Part shown: positions 7,433-13,113 of the stretch, piece after piece
Position numbering within the stretch: position 1 is the stretch's first letter
Layout of the letters: each line of letters opens with the position of its first letter
Origin: JANWKA01 sp035533815
GTDB lineage: Bacteria > Bacteroidota > Bacteroidia > Chitinophagales > Chitinophagaceae
Reading direction: 5' to 3'
Length of the DNA: 14,426 bases
Assembly (NCBI GenBank): GCA_035533815.1
Contig: DATLTB010000020.1
Location: 1-14,426, forward strand
The notes under the pieces: model-generated
What the model was told of the DNA's origin: nothing
The model's input: only the letters and a program-made list of their open reading frames with translations
The model's database searches: none
Position numbers and translations under genes: made by a program

Positions 7433-9544
7433 TTACAATTGGGGGATGGTAATTTTCACTATGGTGCCGCTCTGGTTACCCGGCAAATCTTCCTTATCCA
7501 GGATTTCTATCCGTATGGACGTGTTAAACATCTTGTTAAGCAACTCTGCCCTGTTACTGCTGAGATCCATTCCCGCGGAAAAATGCGATGGTCCTGAGTT
7601 TTCCGGTTTAAGTTCCTTGGATTTATGGATGCCGATACCATTGTCTTCCATGGTACAGATCAGGTCATTATCCTTTTGCCGGAAGGTAAGCTGTAGTTTG
7701 CCTGTGCTCCCGGGCTGCACATGGATGCCATGCTTAACGGCATTTTCCACATAAGGCTGCAGGAGCATGGAAGGGATCTCGGCCTCATTGGGGATTATCC
7801 CCGGATCAATGATGATTTCATATTCCAGCCTGTTTTCAAACCGCATTTTTTCCAGGCTCAGATAGGTATTCAGGTAATTGATCTCGTCGGTCAGCGAAAC
7901 AAAATTCAGCTTGGACATGTCGAGTGTCTTGCGGATCAATAAGGAAAAATCCGTCAGGTATTTCTGTGCGGATTCAAAATCCCGCTGCATCACGAAAAGC
8001 TGGATGGAGTTCATGCAGTTGAATATGAAATGCGGGTTGATCTGCGCCCGGATGGCCCTGAGCTCCAGTTCTGTAAGCCTTTTGTTATATTCCATTTCCA
8101 GTTGCAGCTGTCGCTGTATTTCCAGTTCTTTGTTTTTATTCAGGATTTCAGAGGTTTGCTCCCTGACCTGAAGTTCAAGTTCCTCATTCAGCTGTTTTTG
8201 AAGCTCTTTATTCTTGCTCAGTTCGCTGATCAGTCTTTCCTGAGCATGCGAATTGCGGATATGCACCAAATTGTTCCGGTAATTGAGGCCAATGGCAAAA
8301 AACAGCAGTTCAGTGACGATGCCCACCAGCAGGGAATACTGTGGTGAAATTCCAGGTGGCAGGTGGGAAAGACCGGCTTCATTCAGTATGGTAATGAAAT
8401 GCGTGAGCAACTGGGCCAGGAACAAACAAATGGATCCGATTAAAAAATATCTGACGAGCGGATTTTCTTTCTTCCTGAACAGGATAAAAAATACCACGAT
8501 CAGGGGAATGATACTGACAAAATATACCGTTATGTACAAGATGTTGGATGCATAATATTGCTGATTAATGAGCAGGATGAGTTCGGCAATCACTACTCCT
8601 CCATAAACCCAGGCAGCATATCCGAAGCCCTTATCCAGCAATGGAAACAATTGCTTAAGGTTAAGGAATGCCCTGGCAAAAAGCGCATACATGAAATACA
8701 GGCAGAAGATCAGTGCCGTGGTATTCCAGTCATATTTCAGCAGGGGAAAATAATTGAAAAAGGAAATCTGGTACGGCATGGTCTCCAACCTCAAACCATA
8801 AAAAAAGACCAGTCCCAGCACCAGCAAACCATAATACAGGTATGACTTATCCGGGGATTGCCTGAAACTGATGGCCATAAAGCAGAATAGCACGCTCAGC
8901 ATGCCCATCAGGACAATGATCAGGGTGGAATCGGGTTGATAAAGCCAGATCTCATGCAGCTTATATTCTTCCAGGCCGGATTTGTTATAAAGCATTGGCT
9001 CCACTGGATTTTCCACATAGAACTTATCCGTTACTTTCAGATAAAATGTTTTAATACTGCTGGCCGGGACAGGCATGGAAAAGGCAAAGGAATCCCAGCG
9101 ACTCCGCCCGCCCCGGCTCAACATGAGCCCAGCCTTCTGAAGGAGCAGAAAGCTTTTTCCGGTATCCTGGGTATAGAAGTACAGGTAATCATGGTATCCG
9201 ATAAACAGGAAGAGATCGTATTCCGCATTTCCCGTATTTTGAATGGTCAGCCTGATCCAGAATGTGGTGGCCTTGCGGTTTTCCCAGTTTCCACTGTGGG
9301 TGAGCTTCTGGTCAAGGAACAATTGCTGGGAGACCTGTCCGATCGTCTTTTTCCCGGTACTGTCAATATAGAACTGGCAATAGGAACTGATGTTGGTATT
9401 CAGCAAATTACTGGCATCAACCAGCACAAGGGTATCCTGCTGGGCCTGCAATGAAGCAGGGAGCAAGACGGATAGGCATGCAAACAGGAGGATGCCAGCC
9501 AATATCCTTCCGGACAGCCCGGAAAAGGGAAAGATTCTCATCAT
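7433..9544 (-). CDS. 7TMR-DISM sensor histidine kinase, LytS/YehU type
   Basis: A 703-aa membrane sensor kinase. The order is: signal peptide/first hydrophobic segment (about 10-34, ending SLQAQ); periplasmic sensory domain of the 7TMR-DISMED2 type (about 36-190, with WIRLTIQN and a FYLKV strand); seven hydrophobic segments (about 205-423); a Gln/Glu-rich coiled coil (about 431-496); a His_kinase domain with the phosphorylated His505 in QINPHFIFN; and an ATPase domain with the N-box PYVENAVKHGI (Asn601) and MEDNGIGI (Asp634). Such kinases usually signal to LytTR response regulators, and none is present here, so this one is an orphan. DISMED2 domains are thought to bind carbohydrate or other small ligands. 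Start: the adjacent ATGs at 9544 and 9541 give a normal signal peptide; an ATG at 9571 would add nine residues. Confidence 0.9.
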   Translation of the reverse strand: MMRIFPFSGLSGRILAGILLFACLSVLLPASLQAQQDTLVLVDASNLLNTNISSYCQFYIDSTGKKTIGQVSQQLFLDQKLTHSGNWENRKATTFWIRLTIQNTGNAEYDLFLFIGYHDYLYFYTQDTGKSFLLLQKAGLMLSRGGRSRWDSFAFSMPVPASSIKTFYLKVTDKFYVENPVEPMLYNKSGLEEYKLHEIWLYQPDSTLIIVLMGMLSVLFCFMAISFRQSPDKSYLYYGLLVLGLVFFYGLRLETMPYQISFFNYFPLLKYDWNTTALIFCLYFMYALFARAFLNLKQLFPLLDKGFGYAAWVYGGVVIAELILLINQQYYASNILYITVYFVSIIPLIVVFFILFRKKENPLVRYFLIGSICLFLAQLLTHFITILNEAGLSHLPPGISPQYSLLVGIVTELLFFAIGLNYRNNLVHIRNSHAQERLISELSKNKELQKQLNEELELQVREQTSEILNKNKELEIQRQLQLEMEYNKRLTELELRAIRAQINPHFIFNCMNSIQLFVMQRDFESAQKYLTDFSLLIRKTLDMSKLNFVSLTDEINYLNTYLSLEKMRFENRLEYEIIIDPGIIPNEAEIPSMLLQPYVENAVKHGIHVQPGSTGKLQLTFRQKDNDLICTMEDNGIGIHKSKELKPENSGPSHFSAGMDLSSNRAELLNKMFNTSIRIEILDKEDLPGNQSGTIVKITIPQL

Positions 9545-9560
9545 TTTTTTGGTTAAGCCC

Positions 9561-9579
9561 TCCTGGATCATTTCCAGGA
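9561..9579. repeat. 7-bp inverted repeat in kinase leader
   Basis: TCCTGGA (9561-9567) and TCCAGGA (9573-9579) form a perfect 7-bp hairpin with a 5-nt loop, 17 bases upstream of the preferred kinase start. On the minus strand the 3' arm runs into an AGGAGG sequence, so the hairpin could mask a ribosome-binding site, or it could be an operator. It also covers the alternative ATG at 9571. Confidence 0.3.
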
Positions 9580-9808
9580 AGGGAAACCAGTGCTTTTTTA
9601 TTTTTGTTTTTCAATATCCACTCCTGGGGATCATTGTATACCAAAAAACCGGAGATTCCAATAATGTAGTTGCCTGGTAAGGATCAGACGCAAGCTCGGA
9701 TTAAAGCCTTCAAAGCGGCATATCCGGCGCTGCAATGACATTTCGCCAATAGCTTTTGAAAACTAATCCGCTGCAGCCTGAGCGCCCGGTACCCTGGTTT
9801 AAGGCAGT

Positions 9809-10039
9809 TTACTTAATTTTATCGATGGCAGCTGCCATCTCCCGGTCCCGCTCCGTGACGATATCACCGGCATCATGGCTGTTCAACCGGATTTCAACCT
9901 GGTTGTATACATTGATCCAATAGGGATGATGATCCATCTTTTCAGCAATGAGCGCTACCCTTGTCATAAAGGCAAATGCTTCCTGAAAATTGGTGAACCG
10001 GAATTCCCGGATCAGCTGATTGTTTTGTTCTTTCCACAT
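9809..10039 (-). CDS. pterin-4a-carbinolamine dehydratase (4a-hydroxytetrahydrobiopterin dehydratase)
   Basis: A 76-aa protein of the PCD/DCoH family, which dehydrates 4a-hydroxytetrahydropterin during recycling of the cofactor of aromatic amino-acid hydroxylases. The family signature is complete: E33-KMD-H37-H38-P39, then Tyr45, His55 and Asp59. The catalytic histidines are His37, His38 and His55. It is shorter than the common 95-110 aa because the N-terminal arm is missing; it starts directly at WKEQNNQLIREFRF, which aligns with the family core, so I regard it as complete and short, not truncated. It is the last gene of the trmB run, 17 bases after the preceding gene. No phenylalanine hydroxylase is visible in the window; in bacteria the enzyme may also support molybdopterin or other pterin metabolism. 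Confidence 0.9.
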   Translation of the reverse strand: MWKEQNNQLIREFRFTNFQEAFAFMTRVALIAEKMDHHPYWINVYNQVEIRLNSHDAGDIVTERDREMAAAIDKIK

Positions 10040-10056
10040 AAAGTATGTTTTAAAAT

Positions 10057-10503
10057 TCAGTCCAGGGTAAGGTTAGACCTGTTTTTGACTTCTGAAAGCG
10101 GTAATTCGGCTGCCAACCGGATACATTCAATCTCCCGAACCAGCTCAATAAGCTGTTTCAGCTCCCCGGTATGGTAATAATCACCCTTCACCAGCCAAAG
10201 GCAGTCAAATTGTTTTAACTCCGGGAGCAGGAAATCAGTCCGGAAATGATTATTGAACAGATAATGGTTGACTGATTTCATGGGTTCGTTAAATACAAAT
10301 ACATTGTAATAGCAGTTTTTTCTACCCTTTTTCATCCTGACCTCCAGGTTTTTATCCAACCGGAAGTCGAATTGCAGGGTGTTGTTCACCTGCAGGCAGA
10401 GCTGGTAATCCTTAGCTGCGGAAACCAGACCCAGGAGCCGGGCATCATCCAGGAAAATGTCCGACAGGGAATCATTGTCCAGTTTGTAAACAGAAGCGGG
10501 CAT
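10057..10503 (-). CDS. IPExxxVDY-family-like protein, function unknown
   Basis: A 148-aa soluble protein without signal peptide or membrane segment. The visible hallmark is LLPELKQFDCLWLV (92-105), a drifted form of the IPExxxVDY-hydrophobic motif that names a Bacteroidota-specific family of about 150 aa; here IPE is LPE and VDY is FDC. The central part (FDFRLDKNLEVRMKKG, then YYNVFVFNEP) looks like alternating beta strands. Family function is unknown. It begins 3 bases after the stop of the alkyltransferase-like gene, so it is translated from the same message. The assignment rests on motif position and length, recalled from memory. Confidence 0.65.
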   Translation of the reverse strand: MPASVYKLDNDSLSDIFLDDARLLGLVSAAKDYQLCLQVNNTLQFDFRLDKNLEVRMKKGRKNCYYNVFVFNEPMKSVNHYLFNNHFRTDFLLPELKQFDCLWLVKGDYYHTGELKQLIELVREIECIRLAAELPLSEVKNRSNLTLD

Positions 10504-10506
10504 GGG

Positions 10507-10857
10507 TTATTGTTTAACTGGGGGGCTCCAGAATAATTGCTGAAAGTCCGCTACAGTATCATTAATGATCCTTACTCCTTCATTTTCGAGCATCTGAGCC
10601 ATCAACTCCGGAGTTGGGAAATGATGTTTTCCGGTGAGCACGCCTTTTCGGTTCACCACCCGGTGAGCAGGGACCGGAGGCTTTGTCCGGTGTGCCGCAT
10701 TCATGGCCCAGCCAACCATACGTGCCGAAAGGCGGGTCCCCGCAGCCTCCGCAATGGCACCATAGGTGGTCACCCTTCCCCGGGGGATTGACCTGGCGAT
10801 CCGGTAAACCAGATCATAAAAGGAGTCAGGTGCACCGGGTTCTTTCTTGATTTTCAT
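10507..10857 (-). CDS. alkyltransferase-like (ATL) protein, MGMT fold
   Basis: A 116-aa protein equal to the DNA-binding domain of O6-alkylguanine-DNA alkyltransferase. It contains IPRGRVTTYGAIAEAAG (24-40), the helix-turn-helix with Arg46 in SARMVGWAM (the probable arginine finger), and PVPAHRVVNRKG, where Ala64 replaces the alkyl-accepting Cys of PCHRV. It should therefore not repair by itself but bind O6-alkylguanine lesions and recruit nucleotide excision repair, as known for ATL proteins (E. coli has Trp at this place). The start at the ATG at 10857 (MKIKKEP) matches the usual N-terminus; it overlaps the end of the DUF5522 gene by 32 bases. An upstream start would add 32 residues unlike the family. 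Confidence 0.88.
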   Translation of the reverse strand: MKIKKEPGAPDSFYDLVYRIARSIPRGRVTTYGAIAEAAGTRLSARMVGWAMNAAHRTKPPVPAHRVVNRKGVLTGKHHFPTPELMAQMLENEGVRIINDTVADFQQLFWSPPVKQ

Positions 10858-11038
10858 GATCTGCCTGGTTTTGACCGGGGATAAACCGTTCTTCCTGTAT
10901 TTCTTTCTGCCTGTATGGACAATGGCGGCAACCATTTGCGCAGCAATAACCACGCGCTAAATGGTAATGCGCGGTAAAGACCCATTTTCCTTCAGGATCC
11001 AGGTAATAATCAATATCTTTCTTCAACGATGGCTGCAT
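10826..11038 (-). CDS. DUF5522 small Cys-rich protein
   Basis: A 70-aa protein resembling DUF5522: DIDYYLDPEGKWVFTAHYHLARG followed by YCCANGCRHCPY, with Cys32, Cys33, Cys37 and Cys40 forming a tight cluster that could bind zinc or another metal (inference). The family usually ends shortly after the CPY; here about 28 polar residues follow, and that tail is what overlaps the alkyltransferase-like gene. The ATG at 11038 is preferred; another at 11068 adds ten residues and lengthens the overlap with trmB from 29 to 59 bases. Its function is unknown. Double overlap with both neighbours suggests coupled translation. Confidence 0.8.
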   Translation of the reverse strand: MQPSLKKDIDYYLDPEGKWVFTAHYHLARGYCCANGCRHCPYRQKEIQEERFIPGQNQADHENQERTRCT

Positions 11039-11708
11039 CAATCTGGGTTTGGGTATGGGTGTGTTCATCAGGAAATCTGAAGGATAGGTATTTGATTGTT
11101 TTGCCTGCCTTCAGGTGAAGGTTTTCATAATAGGTCCGTATTCCCAATGCTCCTTCAGGGATGCCGGCAGCATGGATGTCCTGAATATGGTTGATCAGCT
11201 CGCAATGCTGGGCCTGCAAGGTATCCAGGGTGAATGAATATAGCTCTGCAGAATCGGTTTTCAGGTGGATTTTGCCCCCGGGGGCAAGGATCCGATGGTA
11301 AAGCCGTAAAAAACGGGTATGGGTCAATCGTTTTTTTTGCTTGGATTGACGAAGGTAAGGGTCAGCAAAAGGTATCCAGATCTCCCGGACCTCTCCCTGC
11401 CCAAAATATTCAGTAAGCCCCATAATATCAGTCCGGAGAAAAGCTACATTTTTCAGGCATTCTACCTGGGCTGCACGGGCGCCTTTCCATATCCGATTGC
11501 CTTTGATATCCACCCCGATAAAATTCCTGTCCGGGTGCATCCGGGCGAGCCCGATCGTATATTCTCCCTTGCCACAGGCCAGTTCAAGGGTTACCGGGTG
11601 ATCATTTCCGAAAAAAGAAGCCCATTTTCCCGGCATATCCTGGGGAAATATCAACACATTGGGAAAGGTTTTGATCTCTTCGAACCGGATTAACTTTTTA
11701 TATCCCAT
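11010..11708 (-). CDS. trmB: tRNA (guanine-N7)-methyltransferase
   Basis: This 232-aa SAM-dependent methyltransferase would form m7G at position 46 in the variable loop of tRNAs. Motif I is LELACGKGEYTIGLA (41-55), followed by FIGVDIKGNRIWKGA (63-77), WIPFADPYLRQSKQKKRLT (the family's F/I-x-DP plus basic stretch, around Asp116), and KTDSAELY (150-157) at the conserved TD-x4-Y position. The length fits the family. It is the first gene of a minus-strand run trmB-DUF5522-ATL-IPExxxVDY-PCD with overlaps or gaps of at most 17 bases. No convincing promoter was found; only a near -7 box lies just 6 bases before the ATG. Confidence 0.92.
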   Translation of the reverse strand: MGYKKLIRFEEIKTFPNVLIFPQDMPGKWASFFGNDHPVTLELACGKGEYTIGLARMHPDRNFIGVDIKGNRIWKGARAAQVECLKNVAFLRTDIMGLTEYFGQGEVREIWIPFADPYLRQSKQKKRLTHTRFLRLYHRILAPGGKIHLKTDSAELYSFTLDTLQAQHCELINHIQDIHAAGIPEGALGIRTYYENLHLKAGKTIKYLSFRFPDEHTHTQTQIDAAIVEERY

Positions 11709-11814
11709 ACCTGTAAAAGTAGCTGGAAATTAAGGAAACTGCCGATTTCATCCCGATTAAAGGGAGGAACAGGACTTCTGCCTATGGCGGTGTAATGAAG
11801 TTAAAGGGGGGTAT

Positions 11815-11848
11815 AAAAAATAAGAAGGGGCTGTTAGAAAACAGCCCC
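11815..11848 (-). terminator. strong intrinsic terminator (minus strand)
   Basis: GGGGCTGTT (11827-11835) and AACAGCCCC (11840-11848) form a perfect 9-bp G/C-rich stem with a 4-nt loop. On the minus strand the stem is followed by TTCTTATTTTTT. It is a textbook intrinsic terminator for leftward transcripts and lies upstream of trmB, so it must end a transcript that starts between here and the tRNA-like gene, or readthrough from the latter. Confidence 0.65.
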
Positions 11849-11883
11849 CATGATTAATAAGTTAACCATATCCTATGAAAAAC
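11815..11883 (-). ncRNA. candidate small RNA (about 70 nt)
   Basis: A perfect Bacteroidota -7 box, TATCTTTG, is on the minus strand at 11896-11889, and a strong intrinsic terminator ends at about 11815. Between them there is no open reading frame of note, so the predicted product is a short RNA of roughly 65-70 nt ending in the GGGGCTGTT hairpin. No good TTTG is seen 19-21 bases upstream of the -7 box, which weakens the call. I recognise no RNA family. Confidence 0.25.
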
Positions 11884-12288
11884 CAATTCAAAGATAATGG
11901 GAGCAGGCATCTGTAAACAGACTATTTGGTGAATGTATTAAAATATCCCGTGAACGTAGGGATTTGGCAGGTTAATGCTATTTTTTTGGGAATTAATGGA
12001 AATAGGTCTTTGGAATCGCATTTGAATATTAATGCAAAAATTATATGTAATAGTATGTAATTGAAGGATTAAAATTTAGAATAACGAATACCTGGCTAAA
12101 TGCCCAGGATTTCCAGAAAAATAACCGGGAAGAAAAATTATAATCGGTTAAAATAAATGTTATACGCAATATTATAATAACATATATTAAAAAACATATG
12201 GCAACAGGATGACCAGTTTTACCTTAGGTAAAATATGCCGGAATTCCCAATTTCCCGGCCTTGCTCCTGAATTAATGCGGGGACAGGT
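11849..12288. other. A/T-rich intergenic region
   Basis: No gene is recognisable here. The stretch is more A/T-rich than the flanking genes and contains stops in all frames. Structures seen are CCTGG/CCAGG arms around 12102-12113 and the 17-base palindrome at 12217-12233. A 13-codon ATG frame at 11875-11916 is too short to call. Confidence 0.5.
12217..12233. repeat. 17-bp perfect palindrome
   Basis: TTTTACCT, one base, then AGGTAAAA: a perfect 8+1+8 dyad. The one-base spacer makes a hairpin unlikely, so a dimeric transcription-factor site is the simplest reading. A related AGGTAAAA occurs again at 12285-12292. No adjacent promoter was identified. Confidence 0.3.
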
Positions 12289-12339
12289 AAAAATGTTAAA
12301 GCCGCGAGTTACCTTTATGTCGGTATCTAACGGCTTTAA
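12289..12339 (-). terminator. terminator-like hairpin after the tRNA-like gene
   Basis: TTAAAGCCG (12296-12304) and CGGCTTTAA (12331-12339) form nine perfect pairs. The 26-nt loop can form a further stem (GTTACC with GGTATC, five of six pairs). On the minus strand it is followed by CATTTTTA. It lies 12 bases beyond the 3' end of the tRNA-like gene, fitting a terminator for it, although the T run is modest. Confidence 0.45.
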
Positions 12340-12351
12340 AACAAGTAATTG

Positions 12352-12494
12352 CTGTAGGAGAAGGATTCGAACCTTCACGAAGCGGTTAGCCGCAGCACAA
12401 AAGAAGCTTAGTGGTCAACCCATTATGCTGTGTTTATCCCGTGATCTCCACCCTCGAGACAAGAGGGCATGTCTGCCAGTTCCATCACCCCACA
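12352..12494 (-). tRNA. oversized tRNA-like RNA, apparent GUC anticodon, 74-nt variable region
   Basis: All tRNA parts can be read in order. The 7-bp acceptor stem is TGTGGGG with TCCTACA, followed by discriminator G. The D arm has 3-bp stem ATG/CAT and a Leu-like loop GAACTGGCAGA with A14, G18-G19 and A21. The anticodon stem is CCCTC/GAGGG, five Watson-Crick pairs, with 7-nt loop TTGTCTC, so U33 and anticodon GUC, then unusual U37 and C38. The T arm is GAAGG-TTCGAAT-CCTTC, fully canonical. Between anticodon and T stems lie about 74 nt, far above the 10-25 of Leu/Ser tRNAs. Within it, AGCATAATGG and CCACTAAGCT pair (8 of 10) around GTTGA, and GCGG-CTAA-CCGC forms a second hairpin next to the T arm, like an ordinary long variable arm. 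CCA is not encoded. The body is Leu-like, G73 is not Leu-like and GUC reads Asp codons, so amino-acid identity is unclear. It may be a functional non-standard tRNA, a tRNA with an insertion, or a tRNA mimic. Confidence 0.72.
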
Positions 12495-12518
12495 AGAAAA
12501 AACGATAATAAACTGATG

Positions 12519-12550
12519 CAAATCTAACTATACTAAATATTTCTTGCAAA
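12519..12550 (-). promoter_or_regulatory. consensus Bacteroidota promoter for the tRNA-like gene
   Basis: On the minus strand, TTTG (12550-12547), a 20-base spacer and TAGATTTG (12526-12519) match the -33 and -7 consensus perfectly. Transcription would begin near 12513, about 20 bases before the tRNA-like 5' end, leaving a short leader for RNase P to remove. Confidence 0.62.
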
Positions 12551-12567
12551 TTATTTAATAAAAAATT

Positions 12568-12579
12568 TTGAAATTTCAA
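12568..12579. repeat. 12-bp palindrome in Lrp/tRNA-like divergent region
   Basis: TTGAAATTTCAA is a perfect 12-bp palindrome in an A/T-rich region, upstream of both the Lrp-type gene (starting 57 bases to its right) and the -33 box of the tRNA-like gene (18 bases to its left). Lrp/AsnC proteins often bind A/T-rich dyads near their own gene, so an autoregulatory site is a reasonable guess. A chance palindrome in A/T-rich sequence is also possible. Confidence 0.3.
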
Positions 12580-12635
12580 TAATTATTAAAAAATTGCAGG
12601 ATCATTTCATTTTTATCAAAAAAACATTCTTATAA

Positions 12636-13103
12636 ATGGCACCCAATTTGAATATTGACAAACTGGATCTCCAGATCATCAACGAGATGATGCATAATGC
12701 AGAGATTTCCTATGCGGACCTGGGTAAAAAGCTTTATGTTTCCGGGGGTACCATTCATGTCCGGATGAAAAAGCTACAGGAACTCGGAGTGGTGAAGGGC
12801 ACCAAACTCCAGGTAGATCTCAAAATGGTGGGATATGATGTCATCGCTTTTATTGGGATCTACCTGGAGAAAAGTTCCCTGTACGATTCTGTTTCCAGGG
12901 AATTAAAGAAGATACCGGAAATCGTCCGCTTGAATTATACTACCGGGAATTATAGCATTTTTGCCGAGATCGTCTGCAAAGATATTGAACAGCTCAGGCG
13001 GGTACTGCATGATGAATTACAGAAGGTGAAAGGCATCGAGCGCACGGAGACTTTCATATCCATGGAGGAAGCGTTTAACCGGAGCATCAATGTAACGGAA
13101 TAA
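12636..13103 (+). CDS. Lrp/AsnC family transcriptional regulator
   Basis: A 155-aa regulator of the feast/famine family. An N-terminal helix-turn-helix lies at about 8-55: DKLDLQIINEMMHNAEISYADLGKKL, then the recognition helix region VSGGTIHVRMKKLQELGVV. A C-terminal RAM ligand-binding and oligomerisation domain lies at about 66-140 (VIAFIGIYL, then IVRLNYTTGNYSIFAEIVC, VKGIERTETFISME). The length is normal and the protein intact. Family members bind amino acids and act as dimers or octamers; the effector here is unknown. The gene is divergent from the tRNA-like gene across 141 A/T-rich bases and ends 10 bases before the convergent SDR stop, leaving no room for a separate terminator. No clear promoter of its own was found. 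Confidence 0.93.
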   Translation: MAPNLNIDKLDLQIINEMMHNAEISYADLGKKLYVSGGTIHVRMKKLQELGVVKGTKLQVDLKMVGYDVIAFIGIYLEKSSLYDSVSRELKKIPEIVRLNYTTGNYSIFAEIVCKDIEQLRRVLHDELQKVKGIERTETFISMEEAFNRSINVTE

Positions 13104-13113
13104 GGCCAAATAA

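Noticed and set aside
11714..11721. Near -7 box TACTTTTA upstream of trmB
   Set aside because: Transcription would start at or in the start codon, and there is no -33 TTTG at the right distance.
11875..11916. 13-codon peptide MKNQFKDNGSRHL
   Set aside because: Too short, no leader-peptide pattern such as repeated codons, and no downstream gene for it to regulate.
12352..12494. tmRNA (ssrA)
   Set aside because: It has a full anticodon arm, no GGGGCTG-type 5' end, no recognisable tag-coding frame ending near a helix, and is far shorter than the usual 350-400 nt.
12352..12494. Selenocysteine tRNA (selC), suggested by nearby selD
   Set aside because: The anticodon is not UCA, the acceptor stem is 7 bp with ordinary bases 8-9, and the D stem is short; none of the tRNA-Sec hallmarks is present.
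12352..12494. Ordinary tRNA-Asp
   Set aside because: Only the anticodon and G73 fit; the D arm, the long variable region and U37/C38 do not.
12209..12508. Protein-coding frame of 99 codons across the tRNA-like gene (plus strand)
   Set aside because: It is antisense to the structured RNA, Arg/Lys-rich without a recognisable domain, and explained by the RNA gene.
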